Positions 26,699-35,838 of a DNA stretch of 64,000 bases are shown here, one piece after another. The DNA comes from Chitinophagaceae bacterium (lineage in GTDB: Bacteria > Bacteroidota > Bacteroidia > Chitinophagales > Chitinophagaceae). The translations under genes and the position numbers were made by a program. The notes under the pieces are model-generated. The model worked only from the letters and a program-made list of their open reading frames with translations, was not told the origin of the DNA and ran no database searches. The DNA is taken from NCBI GenBank assembly GCA_003168265.1, contig PMSV01000001.1:30672-94671 (forward strand). The letters are read 5' to 3'. Within the stretch, counting starts at the first letter, position 1; each line of letters opens with the position of its first letter.

Positions 26699-28015
26699 CT
26701 ATAGTCGATCCAAAAGCTCCACAACTTTTTCCCTTTTCAGTATCAGATAGCCAAGTCGGTCATTGCTGATCCCTTCCTTCATTTGATAGCTGAATTCCAA
26801 CTGATCATTATGAACATTGGTTTCAAAATACCTGAAAACAATATTGGGGAATACCCTTAATTCTTCCCCGATTTCATAGAGATGGGTGGAGAGAATGAAA
26901 AGTGAATTTTTAATCTTTATCAGACCACGGATGACGGTAGCCGAGCATTTCATAGCATCCTGTACATTTGTTCCTTTGAATAGTTCGTCTATGAGTACCA
27001 GCCATTTATCCGGATTATCGATCTTCAGGATCGTGTTCTTGATACGCTGTACCTCGTTATAGAAATAGCTTTCTCCTTTTGCGATATTGTCTACCACATT
27101 GATATTGCTGATGATTCCTTCGAAAAGGCTCAGTTCCATGTTTTTTGCAGGAACTCCCATGCCCAGATGGGCAAGATAAACGGCAATACCTATCGCCTTG
27201 ATGAATGTGCTCTTCCCTGCCATATTCGCCCCGGTCAGGAAAATGAAACTATGTTCCGGACCGAGACCGATATCATAACTGACTGCCGACTCGACAAGGG
27301 GATGGTAGAGCTTTTCCGATTCCAAAAATGGCCGGTCACCTTCCCGGAAATAAGGCATCGCTAGATCATAATGCCTGGTTGACATGGCCATGGAATACCA
27401 GGCGTCGAAACGTCCATAGATTTCAATGAGCTCCAGGGCATATTGTTTGAAATGCCTTTGCAAATGCCCTCCGTAATGGCAAATTTCGTTGACTGAGAAT
27501 TGAGCTTCCGGGTTCTTTTGGATCAGGGATTGTATGATGGGATGAGTCAATAGAAAAGCGCTTCGCCGAAGAAGGGAATTCAAAAGGGGGGGGCTATCAT
27601 TTTTTTCTCCTAATTTCTGCAATTGATGCATGCCCCGGCAGAAATCAGCGAAATGTTTTACGGAAAATTTGATGATGCCATAATCGGCCGCATGAAAATA
27701 CTTGTATCCGTAGGCATTGAAAAACTGAGCCGGAAAAGGAACCGCATCCAATGGGGTGTCATAGAATTTCTCTATGACCATGATCGTACCGTTTGTTATG
27801 GACTGTGGCCAGGATTTTTCATTGCCAAGGATAAGGCCGATAATATGCTGGGTCTCGCGGATTTGATTCAGGTTGCCGAAAGGATGGAGGAAATAATTAT
27901 GCAGCCACTGCCTGCCTCCCGTGGTCTGGGTAAAGTTCAGCTTATGGAATACGGAAGCATCCTCTTCAGAATGAAAAATGGACAGGTCTTCGAAGGTGGT
28001 TTTGTCAATATCCAT
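26699..28015 (-). CDS. MutS-family ATPase without mismatch-recognition domain
   Basis: 438 aa. The N-terminal half corresponds to the MutS lever/core region (FTQTTGGRQWLHNYFLHPFG). The C-terminal half is the ABC-type ATPase: Walker A TGANMAGKSTFIKAIG, a conserved SYFYNEVQRI segment, Walker B WLVLIDELFKGTN and FILSTHLYEI. There is no domain I mismatch-binding motif, so canonical mismatch repair is unlikely. Short MutS-like ATPases of this type are common in Bacteroidota and have no clear function. It begins 18 bp after the dihydroorotase-family gene on the same strand, so the two are probably co-transcribed. Confidence 0.85.
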   Translation of the reverse strand: MDIDKTTFEDLSIFHSEEDASVFHKLNFTQTTGGRQWLHNYFLHPFGNLNQIRETQHIIGLILGNEKSWPQSITNGTIMVIEKFYDTPLDAVPFPAQFFNAYGYKYFHAADYGIIKFSVKHFADFCRGMHQLQKLGEKNDSPPLLNSLLRRSAFLLTHPIIQSLIQKNPEAQFSVNEICHYGGHLQRHFKQYALELIEIYGRFDAWYSMAMSTRHYDLAMPYFREGDRPFLESEKLYHPLVESAVSYDIGLGPEHSFIFLTGANMAGKSTFIKAIGIAVYLAHLGMGVPAKNMELSLFEGIISNINVVDNIAKGESYFYNEVQRIKNTILKIDNPDKWLVLIDELFKGTNVQDAMKCSATVIRGLIKIKNSLFILSTHLYEIGEELRVFPNIVFRYFETNVHNDQLEFSYQMKEGISNDRLGYLILKREKVVELLDRL

Positions 28016-28033
28016 AGAATCATGATTGGGGTT

Positions 28034-29374
28034 TTAGCGGTCAAACTGCAGTCTCTGACCATGCTGAGATTCATCGAACAGTCCATTTCCATAAACCAGG
28101 TTCCCGTTTACAAAGGTTTTTTTCACGCTTGAAGGAAATTTGAATCCTTCAAATGGGCTCCAGCCGCATTTATATAGAATATTTTCCTTAGCCACGGTCC
28201 AGGGTGCATTCAGATCAACCAGCGCCAGGTCCGCATAATATCCCTCCCTTATGAATCCGCGCTCCTTTATCCGGAAGCATATAGCTACGGCATGGCTCAT
28301 TTTCTTAGCGACCGTTTCCAGGCCGATCCTGCCTTCTTTCACATAATGCAACATCAGCGGCAGAGAATGTTGTACAAGGGGCAACCCCGCATGGGCCTTC
28401 TCATAGGGTCCCGTCTTTTCTTCCAGCGTATGAGGGGCATGGTCTGTGGCGATTAGGTCCAGTTTCCCGCTGATCAGGGCCTTCCAAAGCGCCTCCCGGT
28501 TATGCGGGGCCTTGATGGCAGGATTGCATTTGATGAGGTTTCCCAATCGGGCATAATCATCCGAGCTAAAATGCAAGTGATGAACGCAAACCTCTGCGGT
28601 GATCCGCTTCTCCGGTAGCGGTAGCATATCTGTAAAGAGCTGCATTTCTTTTTCGGTAGTGAGGTGCAGAATATGCAGGCGGCTCCCATGCTTTTTAGCG
28701 AGTTGCACGGCCTTAAATGAAGATTGGAAACAGGCTTCATCATCCCTTATGAGTGGATGGTCGGCTGCTGTAAATTCCCGGTTCTCCGATCTCAACCTTT
28801 GAAGGTTTTGGCTGATCACCCTTTCTTCTTCGCAATGGGTGGCGATCAGGACCTCGCACTCACGAAATACCCGGTCCAGGGCCAATGGATTGTTAACAAG
28901 AAGGTTTCCGGTGGATGATCCCATAAAGATCTTTATGCCGCATACCTCCTTTTTCTTCTCATTTGTCCTTAGCACCTCATCGGCATTGTTATTGGACGTG
29001 CCCATGAAAAATGAATAATTGGCCAGGGCGGATCTGGATGCGATCTCATATTTTTCCTCTAATAATTCCTGGGTCAGGGCAGGTGGAATGGTATTTGGCA
29101 TTTCCATGAAAGAAGTAACACCACCTGCAACGGCTGCCCTTGACTCGGTATGGATATTGGCTTTATGTGTCAGTCCGGGTTCCCTGAAATGGACCTGGTC
29201 ATCAATGGCGCCGGGCAATAAATGCAATCCTTCCCCGTTGATTTCGGTTGTAAGTGCCTGAGTTTGTATATTCGCAGCTATTTTATCGATCCGCCCTTTT
29301 TTAATGAGAACATCACCTGATGAGATTGTTCCTTCATTTACGATCAAAATGTTTTTGATCAGGTAAATTTGCAT
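28034..29374 (-). CDS. pyrC: Dihydroorotase-family amidohydrolase
   Basis: 446 aa, class I dihydroorotase type (pyrimidine synthesis, carbamoyl-aspartate to dihydroorotate). Motifs: IDDQVHFREPG at residues 57-67, GGVTSFMEMPNT, GIKIFMGSSTGN (with the lysine usually carboxylated), ATHCEEE, HILHLTTEKEM and TDHAPHTLEEK. The first histidine of the usual HxH metal pair is replaced by Gln60, leaving only His62. Other metal ligands (the later His residues and the Asp of TDHAPH) are present. I recall related Bacteroidota proteins with the same DDQVHFR, so this may be a lineage variant. Activity is likely but less certain than for a canonical enzyme. Confidence 0.82.
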   Translation of the reverse strand: MQIYLIKNILIVNEGTISSGDVLIKKGRIDKIAANIQTQALTTEINGEGLHLLPGAIDDQVHFREPGLTHKANIHTESRAAVAGGVTSFMEMPNTIPPALTQELLEEKYEIASRSALANYSFFMGTSNNNADEVLRTNEKKKEVCGIKIFMGSSTGNLLVNNPLALDRVFRECEVLIATHCEEERVISQNLQRLRSENREFTAADHPLIRDDEACFQSSFKAVQLAKKHGSRLHILHLTTEKEMQLFTDMLPLPEKRITAEVCVHHLHFSSDDYARLGNLIKCNPAIKAPHNREALWKALISGKLDLIATDHAPHTLEEKTGPYEKAHAGLPLVQHSLPLMLHYVKEGRIGLETVAKKMSHAVAICFRIKERGFIREGYYADLALVDLNAPWTVAKENILYKCGWSPFEGFKFPSSVKKTFVNGNLVYGNGLFDESQHGQRLQFDR

Positions 29375-29419
29375 AAATGAAAATTGAAACTAATTAAAAC
29401 GTTATCATAAAACGCTAAC

Positions 29420-31132
29420 ATGTTGCAATTTAGAGAAACCCTTCTTAGACTTTTTATAATATTATTTTTTCCCCTTGCCGTTTTCTCCCAATCCACATTT
29501 CTGCCGCAGGATAGCAAATACGCCCATTTTCTTGAACGGATGGAAATCCTGCTTCAGACCAATCCGGATCTGAATGTATCGACCGTCAAACCCCTCAGCC
29601 GGAAACTGGCGGTTCAAAATTCGGAAATCAGTGATTCCCTTCACCATTTTTACCCATTTGATTATTTCTACCATCTTTCTCCTGTTGACCAGTATTATTT
29701 GCATGACCTGTTGATGAACAATATCGAATGGGTAAAAAGCGATACCAATAGCTTTAAAAGCAAACATCCCCTGTTTGACTTAATCTACACGAATAAGGCC
29801 AATTTCTTTGAAGCCCGGGATAAAGACTTTTTCCTGGTCGTCGATCCTGTGGTTCAATTGACCGAATCCTACCAGACCAATAACAGCGAACGTGTTTTTC
29901 TGAATGAAAAGGGCCTTACCCTGCGAGGCATGATTGGAGACAAGATCGGTTTCTCCTCTTTTCTAACGGATAACCAGGAGCGGGGTCCGGACTATTTTCA
30001 ACAGCGCGTTACGGCCAGCGGCTACCCCGCTGTTCCAGGAGCTGGTTATTGGCAAACCTTTAAACAAACGGGGTTCGATTATTTCGACAACCGGGCCTCA
30101 ATTTATTTTAATGCCCTGAAATATTTTGATTTCCAGTTTGGCTATGACAAGAATTTCATCGGCGACGGATACCGCAGCCTGTTTTTAAGCGATTACTCCG
30201 CCCCTTACTTATTTCTGAAATGGAATACCCGGATCTGGAAACTGGATTACCAGAATATTTACATGGAACTGATCAGCCAGCACCAGTTGGGGAATTACGA
30301 ATACCCTAAAAAATACGCTGTCATTCATGACCTGAGCCTCAACCTGACTCAATGGCTCAATGTGGGCCTTTATGAAAATATCGTTTTCAGCAGGGCCAAT
30401 CATTTCGATTTTTCCTACCTGAACCCTGTTATCTTCCTCGTTTCCGCCCAGCAGCAAACCGGGAGCCCGGATAAATCAATGGTCGGCCTTGATTTTAAGG
30501 CCAATGCCGGACATGTCGTTCAGTTCTATGGCCAGTTGCTGATAGATGAATTTATCCTGGGTCAGATCGAACATTATTCCCTTGGCAACTGGGCGAATAA
30601 GCAGGGACTGCAGCTTGGAGTCAAATATATCGATGCCTTTGACATCAAGAATCTGGACTTTCAATTTGAGGCAAACCTGGTTCGTCCTTTTTGTTATTCG
30701 TCCCACGATACAGTGTCCAATTTTTCCAATTACAACCAGCCACTGGCCCATCCGCTTGGAGCCAATTTCGATGAGTTCATCGTGATCGGGCGCTACCAGC
30801 CCAAACCCAAATGGAATATAGAAGGCAAATTCATCTTCTACAGGCAGGGCATCGACTCTACGGCTAACGACAACTATGGGAGCAATATCCTCAAGGATTA
30901 TGATACCCGCTCAGCCGGGGATTATGGTTATAAGATCGGATCGGGACTGCTTACCAATTGCGTAAACACATCGATATTGGTGAGTTATGAAATCAAGGAA
31001 AATCTCTTCATCGACGCCTCGGCGCTTTACAGGGACTACGTAATTCATGATGCCATCCACACCGTCAATGCTTCAGCCACCTATACCCTTGGCATCCGGA
31101 TGAATATGTGGAGAAGGCAATATGATTACTAG
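29420..31132 (+). CDS. Wzi-like outer-membrane beta-barrel protein
   Basis: 570 aa with a signal peptide (LLRLFIILFFPLAVFS). The mature part alternates aromatic and polar residues with many tyrosine/aspartate turns, typical of an outer-membrane barrel. FDFQFGYDKNFIGDGYRSLF and the following DYSAPYLFLKWNTRIWKLDY resemble the capsule-assembly Wzi family as seen in Bacteroidota. In enterobacteria Wzi anchors capsule to the surface; here that role is only inferred. The gene is divergent from pyrC, with 45 bp between starts, and a flippase/sulfotransferase cluster lies about 3 kb downstream. Confidence 0.7.
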   Translation: MLQFRETLLRLFIILFFPLAVFSQSTFLPQDSKYAHFLERMEILLQTNPDLNVSTVKPLSRKLAVQNSEISDSLHHFYPFDYFYHLSPVDQYYLHDLLMNNIEWVKSDTNSFKSKHPLFDLIYTNKANFFEARDKDFFLVVDPVVQLTESYQTNNSERVFLNEKGLTLRGMIGDKIGFSSFLTDNQERGPDYFQQRVTASGYPAVPGAGYWQTFKQTGFDYFDNRASIYFNALKYFDFQFGYDKNFIGDGYRSLFLSDYSAPYLFLKWNTRIWKLDYQNIYMELISQHQLGNYEYPKKYAVIHDLSLNLTQWLNVGLYENIVFSRANHFDFSYLNPVIFLVSAQQQTGSPDKSMVGLDFKANAGHVVQFYGQLLIDEFILGQIEHYSLGNWANKQGLQLGVKYIDAFDIKNLDFQFEANLVRPFCYSSHDTVSNFSNYNQPLAHPLGANFDEFIVIGRYQPKPKWNIEGKFIFYRQGIDSTANDNYGSNILKDYDTRSAGDYGYKIGSGLLTNCVNTSILVSYEIKENLFIDASALYRDYVIHDAIHTVNASATYTLGIRMNMWRRQYDY

Positions 31133-31159
31133 CGCAAATTATTCTTAAGCGAGAATTCT

Positions 31160-31537
31160 TTAAGTGACGACGGGACGGTAGCCGAAGATTTCCCAATAGC
31201 GGGATCTGCGATATTCTTCCTTTCCACCGCTCCTCAGATTTTCTGGATAGATGCTCCTGATGCCATAAACGATAAGTTCCGGCTTTTTGTTCTTCCACAA
31301 AATAGGCCAACGATGATACCCGATTGTCCCCTCTCAATCACTTAATGGGCGGCCCAAAAGAGGCAATCAGCTTACATGCTCTCGGTGGGGGAACCAATGA
31401 TCCTAAAATCCATGTCTGGAATTTTGATAGTCCGGATCCCTGATGCCTTCCCAAATATCCTGAAGCGGGGATTCTTGATAGAGTGTATCCCGCTCGGGAA
31501 AAACTAATACGGAAATGAATCGATAATATTTTGATGC
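31160..31537 (-). pseudogene. Decayed coding fragments of unknown origin
   Basis: This 405-bp gap has protein-like sequence in broken minus-strand frames. Fragment 1 (31537-31403), in frame with and immediately after the stop codon of the receiver gene, contains ISVLVFPERDTLYQESPLQD and IWEGIRDPDYQN and ends at TAG. Fragment 2 (31333-31160), in a different frame and without a start codon, contains GYHRWPILWKNKKPELIVYG, RSIYPENL and RRSRYWEIFGYRPVVT. Composition looks coding in both, and stops and frameshifts separate them. I cannot name the parent family. Confidence 0.4.
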
Positions 31538-31948
31538 TTAAGTGACCCTTCTTTGTTCAGTAAAATCAATTTCCAGAATCTCCTGGATCTTTTCTTTCAG
31601 CAAAACCTTATCTCTGGTTTTCGTGAAGAAGGCGCGTGCACCTAGATTAGCGCATTTTTTCTTATCCTCCAGATCATCGGAGCTCGTGAATATGACGACG
31701 GGAATATTTCGGAAATTTGCTTCGGCGGGCAGGTGCTCCAAAAAAGCAGCTCCATCCATGACCTGCATATGCAGATCCAGGAAAATAATGGAAGGAAAAT
31801 TTTCTTCCCCGCTCAGTAGGGTCAGGGCTTCCAGCCCATTTGTGGCAACTATGCATTGCAAAGCAGGATTCAGTTTCTCTATTATTGAAAGAAACATTCG
31901 GCGGTCTGCCGGGTTATCATCGACCAACAGGATCTTTTTGTGATTCAT
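31538..31948 (-). CDS. Single-domain response regulator (receiver only)
   Basis: 136 aa, a complete receiver domain and nothing else: acidic residues D10-D11, phospho-acceptor D58 in FLDLHMQVMDG, T/S switch in VVIFTSSDD, and conserved K110 in FFTKTRD. The RxFL..IE pattern is that of CheY-like stand-alone receivers common beside hybrid kinases. No kinase lies next to it, so it likely works with a distant sensor. Divergent from the aceF gene, with about 245 bp of intergenic DNA between. Confidence 0.88.
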   Translation of the reverse strand: MNHKKILLVDDNPADRRMFLSIIEKLNPALQCIVATNGLEALTLLSGEENFPSIIFLDLHMQVMDGAAFLEHLPAEANFRNIPVVIFTSSDDLEDKKKCANLGARAFFTKTRDKVLLKEKIQEILEIDFTEQRRVT

Positions 31949-32193
31949 TTTCTTGGTATAATGTGTTTTCTGCGTCCGCCCGTCCGCACCGTACGGAACC
32001 GACTGTAATTTCGTCCTTTTTTTTCAAACCAGATCCTGTCGGCCTGAAATATTGAGGCTACCCAAGTTTCTTTCGGGGATTTCTTTCAGGGGTCTCCTTC
32101 TGCGCCTCCCTTTCACAGGTTTTTTTCCCAATGCAGTTTTCCCTAATTTCGGGGTTCAGTAAACAAATAGATTATTCAAACATATAATTCAAT

Positions 32194-33828
32194 ATGGCGG
32201 AAGTTATCCTGATGCCCAGACTGAGTGATACCATGACGGAGGGAGTGATTGCATCCTGGCACAAGAAAGTGGGAGATCCGGTGAAGAAAGGTGATCTGCT
32301 CGCGGAAGTGGAAACGGACAAAGCCACCATGGAACTGGAAAGCTATAAGGACGGCACCCTGCTCCATTTAGGAGGTGAAAAAGGCAGCAAATTGCAGGTC
32401 AATGATCTGCTGGCTATCATCGGCAAGCCCGGAGAAGATATTTCCTCCCTTGTCTCCGGTAACCGGGCTCCGGCAGCCCCAGCCCCAAAAACAACTCAGG
32501 AAGCTCCTACTGCAAAAAGCGAACCCACTCCCGCTCCTTCTGCGATTAGTATCGACCTCTCAAAAATGGAAGAAGTGATTCTGATGCCCAGATTGAGTGA
32601 TACCATGACCGAAGGCGTTATTGCAGAATGGCATAAAAAGGTAGGCGACACCGTTAAAAAGGGAGATATACTTGCCGACATCGAAACGGACAAAGCGACC
32701 ATGGAACTCGAAAGCTATAAAGAAGGCAAACTGCTTCTTTTAGGGGCTCAAAAAGGCGAGAAGATCCAGGTCAATTCCTTACTAGCCGTCATTGGAGACG
32801 AAAAGAAAACAGATATCAATGCCATATTGGCTGCGGTGAAAAATAGGGGAGGAGGGACCTCCGCACCTGCCGCCACAGCCCAGGCCCCGGCACAAACTCC
32901 CTCCGCCGAACCGTCAAACGAGGCTGCCCCCCCTTCCTCCCTGAACGGAGACGGAAGGGTCAAAGCTTCCCCTCTTGCAAGAAAACTTGCCGCGGAAAAA
33001 GGCATAGATATTTCCAGGGTTACTGGAAGTGGGGACGGAGGAAGGATCGTAAAAAGTGATATCGACCAATTTAATCCTTCGGCTCAGCAGGCTCCGGCTT
33101 CTGGCCAACAACCAATTGCAACAACGGCACCGAATGCTTCCGGCCAGGTCAGCTTTGAAGAAGTACCCGTTTCCCAGATGCGAAAAATCATTGCCAAAAG
33201 ACTGGCGGAAAGCAAATTCAGCGCCCCCCATTTCTACCTGACTATGAGCATCGACATGGACCAGGCGGTTGCAAGCAGAATCAGAATTAATGAAGGGGCA
33301 ACCGTAAAAGTCTCGTTTAACGATATTATCCTCAAAGCTGTTGCAGTTGCGTTAAAAAAGCATCCTGAAGTAAACAGCAGTTGGCTCGGAGAAAAGATCC
33401 GGATAAACCATCATGTCAATATCGGAGTAGCCGTTGCCGTTGAAGACGGGTTGTTGGTCCCTGTGGTCCGTTTCGCGGATACCAAGAGCCTTACCCAGAT
33501 CTCAGCCGAGGTAAAGGATTTTGCGCAGAGAGCAAAAAATAAAAAACTTCAACCGGCAGACTGGGAAGGAAGCACTTTCACCATATCCAATCTGGGAATG
33601 TTCGGCATTGAAGAGTTCACGGCCATCATCAACCCTCCTGACGCATGCATTCTCGCAATCGGCGGAGTCAGCCAGGTGCCTGTCGTTAAAAACGGGGCTG
33701 TTGTCCCAGGGAATGTAATGAAAGTCACTCTTAGCTGCGACCACCGCGTTGTCGACGGAGCTACCGGGTCAGCCTTCCTGCAAACTTTGAAAGGCTTGCT
33801 GGAAGAGCCATTGCGCATGTTGCTTTAA
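32194..33828 (+). CDS. aceF: Pyruvate dehydrogenase complex E2 (dihydrolipoamide acetyltransferase)
   Basis: 544 aa. Two nearly identical lipoyl domains (residues about 1-80 and 127-205), each with [11 protein letters not shown] where the lysine is lipoylated; Ala/Pro linkers; a peripheral-subunit-binding domain ([20 protein letters not shown], about 250-285); and the catalytic acyltransferase domain from about 325 with the [11 protein letters not shown] active-site motif near the C-terminus. Transfers acetyl from E1 to CoA. No E1 or E3 gene adjoins it. The 107 bp to the next gene lack a strong terminator. Confidence 0.93.
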   Translation: MAEVILMPRLSDTMTEGVIASWHKKVGDPVKKGDLLAEVETDKATMELESYKDGTLLHLGGEKGSKLQVNDLLAIIGKPGEDISSLVSGNRAPAAPAPKTTQEAPTAKSEPTPAPSAISIDLSKMEEVILMPRLSDTMTEGVIAEWHKKVGDTVKKGDILADIETDKATMELESYKEGKLLLLGAQKGEKIQVNSLLAVIGDEKKTDINAILAAVKNRGGGTSAPAATAQAPAQTPSAEPSNEAAPPSSLNGDGRVKASPLARKLAAEKGIDISRVTGSGDGGRIVKSDIDQFNPSAQQAPASGQQPIATTAPNASGQVSFEEVPVSQMRKIIAKRLAESKFSAPHFYLTMSIDMDQAVASRIRINEGATVKVSFNDIILKAVAVALKKHPEVNSSWLGEKIRINHHVNIGVAVAVEDGLLVPVVRFADTKSLTQISAEVKDFAQRAKNKKLQPADWEGSTFTISNLGMFGIEEFTAIINPPDACILAIGGVSQVPVVKNGAVVPGNVMKVTLSCDHRVVDGATGSAFLQTLKGLLEEPLRMLL

Positions 33829-33935
33829 TCATGAAGGAAAGCCGGCGCCCTGCGGGCTAAATTCCATCTGTCTAAATTCCGGGTGTTTAAACGAATGACA
33901 AATCAGAGAAAAGGGCCGGATAATTTTTATACGCC

Positions 33936-34478
33936 ATGATCATTCAATTTTGCGGGTTGTCAGGTAGTGGAAAGACTACGATTGCCTATGGGGTAAAAAA
34001 TTTGCTTGAAGGTCATCAGGGCACCAGGGTGGAAGTCATTGACGGCGACGAATACAGAAAATCTATTTGTGCGGATCTGGGCTTTTCAAAACAGGATCGC
34101 GTGGCCAATATCCGAAGGTTGGCCTTTGTGGCCAGCCGTTTTTCCGGTCATGGAATCCTCCCCATCATTTGTGCGATCAATCCCTACGAGGAAATAAGAA
34201 AAGAAGTGGCCGGACAATATGTTCAGGTTAAGACCGTCTGGATCAATTGTTCACTGGAAGAATTGACAAGGAGAGATACCAAGGGGCTTTACAGAAGGGC
34301 CCGACTCCCTATCAATCATCCGGAAAAGATTGCCAACCTTACCGGGGTCAACGATCCTTTTGAGGAGCCGGTACTGCCCGACCTTATTCTGCAAACCGAC
34401 AGGGAAAGCCCCGAACAATCCATTGGAAAGCTGATAGAATTCATAGGTTTACAAGGCTCCTTATTCAAAAAACAATGA
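33936..34478 (+). CDS. cysC: Adenylyl-sulfate (APS) kinase
   Basis: 180-aa cytosolic kinase making PAPS from APS and ATP. P-loop GLSGSGKTT at residues 7-15, then EVIDGDEYRKSI (DGD motif), LGFSKQDRVANIRRLAFVA (substrate-binding loop of the family), TVWINCSLEELTRRDTKGLY and TGVNDPFEEP. The length is that of stand-alone CysC. No ATP sulfurylase genes are in the window, so APS must come from elsewhere. It is the first gene of the packed plus-strand cluster and gives the sulfate donor used by the sulfotransferase two genes downstream. Confidence 0.92.
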   Translation: MIIQFCGLSGSGKTTIAYGVKNLLEGHQGTRVEVIDGDEYRKSICADLGFSKQDRVANIRRLAFVASRFSGHGILPIICAINPYEEIRKEVAGQYVQVKTVWINCSLEELTRRDTKGLYRRARLPINHPEKIANLTGVNDPFEEPVLPDLILQTDRESPEQSIGKLIEFIGLQGSLFKKQ

Positions 34479-34499
34479 CCATCCAATCTCAAACCCTCA

Positions 34500-35819
34500 A
34501 TGACTGACCAGGGGCCAAATAGTTTATCTTCTGCCGCAGTCCCGGTTTCAAGACTCCTGAGACAATCGCTGGGGACCTTTATCGTGCATGGCTCGATGGT
34601 CCTGCTGACGGCGCTCACGCATGTGCTGATCGTAAAATGGTCGGGTCCCGAGGTTTATGGAGCATATGTCTATATACTGTCAATAATCGCATTGGCAGCC
34701 TCTTTTTGCATCATGGGCTTCGATACCCTAATGTTGAAAAAGACCGCTGAATATCACCAACGCGGCGAAATGGACCTTTTAAAGGGTCTGATTTTCTATG
34801 TCTATGCTGCCTGCTTTTTGATTTCCCTGACAGCAACACTTCTGATCTGGTATTGGGACAGTCGCTGGCGCTTCATGAATGGGGTGCAGGAGCAAATTTT
34901 CCGTTTAGCCATTGTCATTTTACCAGGCCTCGTTTTGCTGATCGTTCAGCAATCTTCACTGGCTGGTTTGGGCAAGACAACGATGGGTCAAATTCCGGAG
35001 AAGATCATCAGGCCACTTATCCTGGTCCTGCCGACAGCCTTTATATTTTTTAGCTCGGGTAGGGGGCCGGCTCTTCGGCAACTCATCCTGATCCAGATCA
35101 TCGCAGTTTGGGTCGCCTGTCTCTTGGGCCTGCTGATGAATTATTTTGTGCTCAGGCCCCGGTTAAAATCCCTTCGCCCTGGTTTCAAATCCCGGTCATG
35201 GACCGGAACCGTGGTTTCCCTATCCATTCTTACCATTCTCTATGCATTGGATTCCAGGGTTTCTCTGATATTTTTAGGAAATTTGCACGGAAATTCCCAG
35301 GTAGCTGTATTCAATATTGCGGTCAAATTGACCGACCTGGTGGGGACTCCACTCTTATTGATGAATATGCTGATTGGACCGCGGATTGCGGGCAATTGGG
35401 CTCAGGGCAAATTGGATGATATCAGAAAAACGCTGAAACAGGGGACAAGGCTATCCTTCTTGCTTGGATTGATTCCCGCCCTGGTACTCCTGATATTTTT
35501 TCGGCCCATACTCGCTTATTTTGGCCCTGAATTTTTGGAAGGAAAGGCGGCGCTTTGGATCATGGTCGGTTCTCAAATCTTCAATTTATTTTGCGGTTCG
35601 GTAGGAACCCTGCTATTGATGACCAACCACGAGCGCGAAGTCATTAAGAGTCATTTACTGAGCTCCGGCCTCAATCTGCTTTTATGTTTTTTGCTCATTC
35701 CCGCTTATGGCGCAATAGGAGCCGCCTGGGCTGCCGCGGCAAGCCTGGTAGCCTGGAATGGTTTTTTGCTGTTGACAGTAAGAAACAAATTAAAAATTAA
35801 TCCTACGATCTTTGCCTAA
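34500..35819 (+). CDS. Wzx/MATE-type flippase (polysaccharide biosynthesis family)
   Basis: 439 aa, about 12-14 hydrophobic segments across the whole length, starting with TFIVHGSMVLLTALTHVLIV and VYGAYVYILSIIALAASFCI. Such proteins translocate undecaprenyl-linked oligosaccharides or other amphiphiles across the inner membrane. It lies 21 bp after cysC and 19 bp before the sulfotransferase gene, which would fit export of a sulfated glycan or lipid. No glycosyltransferase lies in the cluster, so the usual O-antigen role is uncertain. Confidence 0.85.
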   Translation: MTDQGPNSLSSAAVPVSRLLRQSLGTFIVHGSMVLLTALTHVLIVKWSGPEVYGAYVYILSIIALAASFCIMGFDTLMLKKTAEYHQRGEMDLLKGLIFYVYAACFLISLTATLLIWYWDSRWRFMNGVQEQIFRLAIVILPGLVLLIVQQSSLAGLGKTTMGQIPEKIIRPLILVLPTAFIFFSSGRGPALRQLILIQIIAVWVACLLGLLMNYFVLRPRLKSLRPGFKSRSWTGTVVSLSILTILYALDSRVSLIFLGNLHGNSQVAVFNIAVKLTDLVGTPLLLMNMLIGPRIAGNWAQGKLDDIRKTLKQGTRLSFLLGLIPALVLLIFFRPILAYFGPEFLEGKAALWIMVGSQIFNLFCGSVGTLLLMTNHEREVIKSHLLSSGLNLLLCFLLIPAYGAIGAAWAAAASLVAWNGFLLLTVRNKLKINPTIFA

Positions 35820-35838
35820 CTGACCCGGACTAAAACAA

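Noticed and set aside
32194..32830. Near-identical duplicated segments suggesting a recent tandem duplication
   Set aside because: These are the two lipoyl domains normal for dihydrolipoamide acetyltransferase; E2 proteins often carry two or three.
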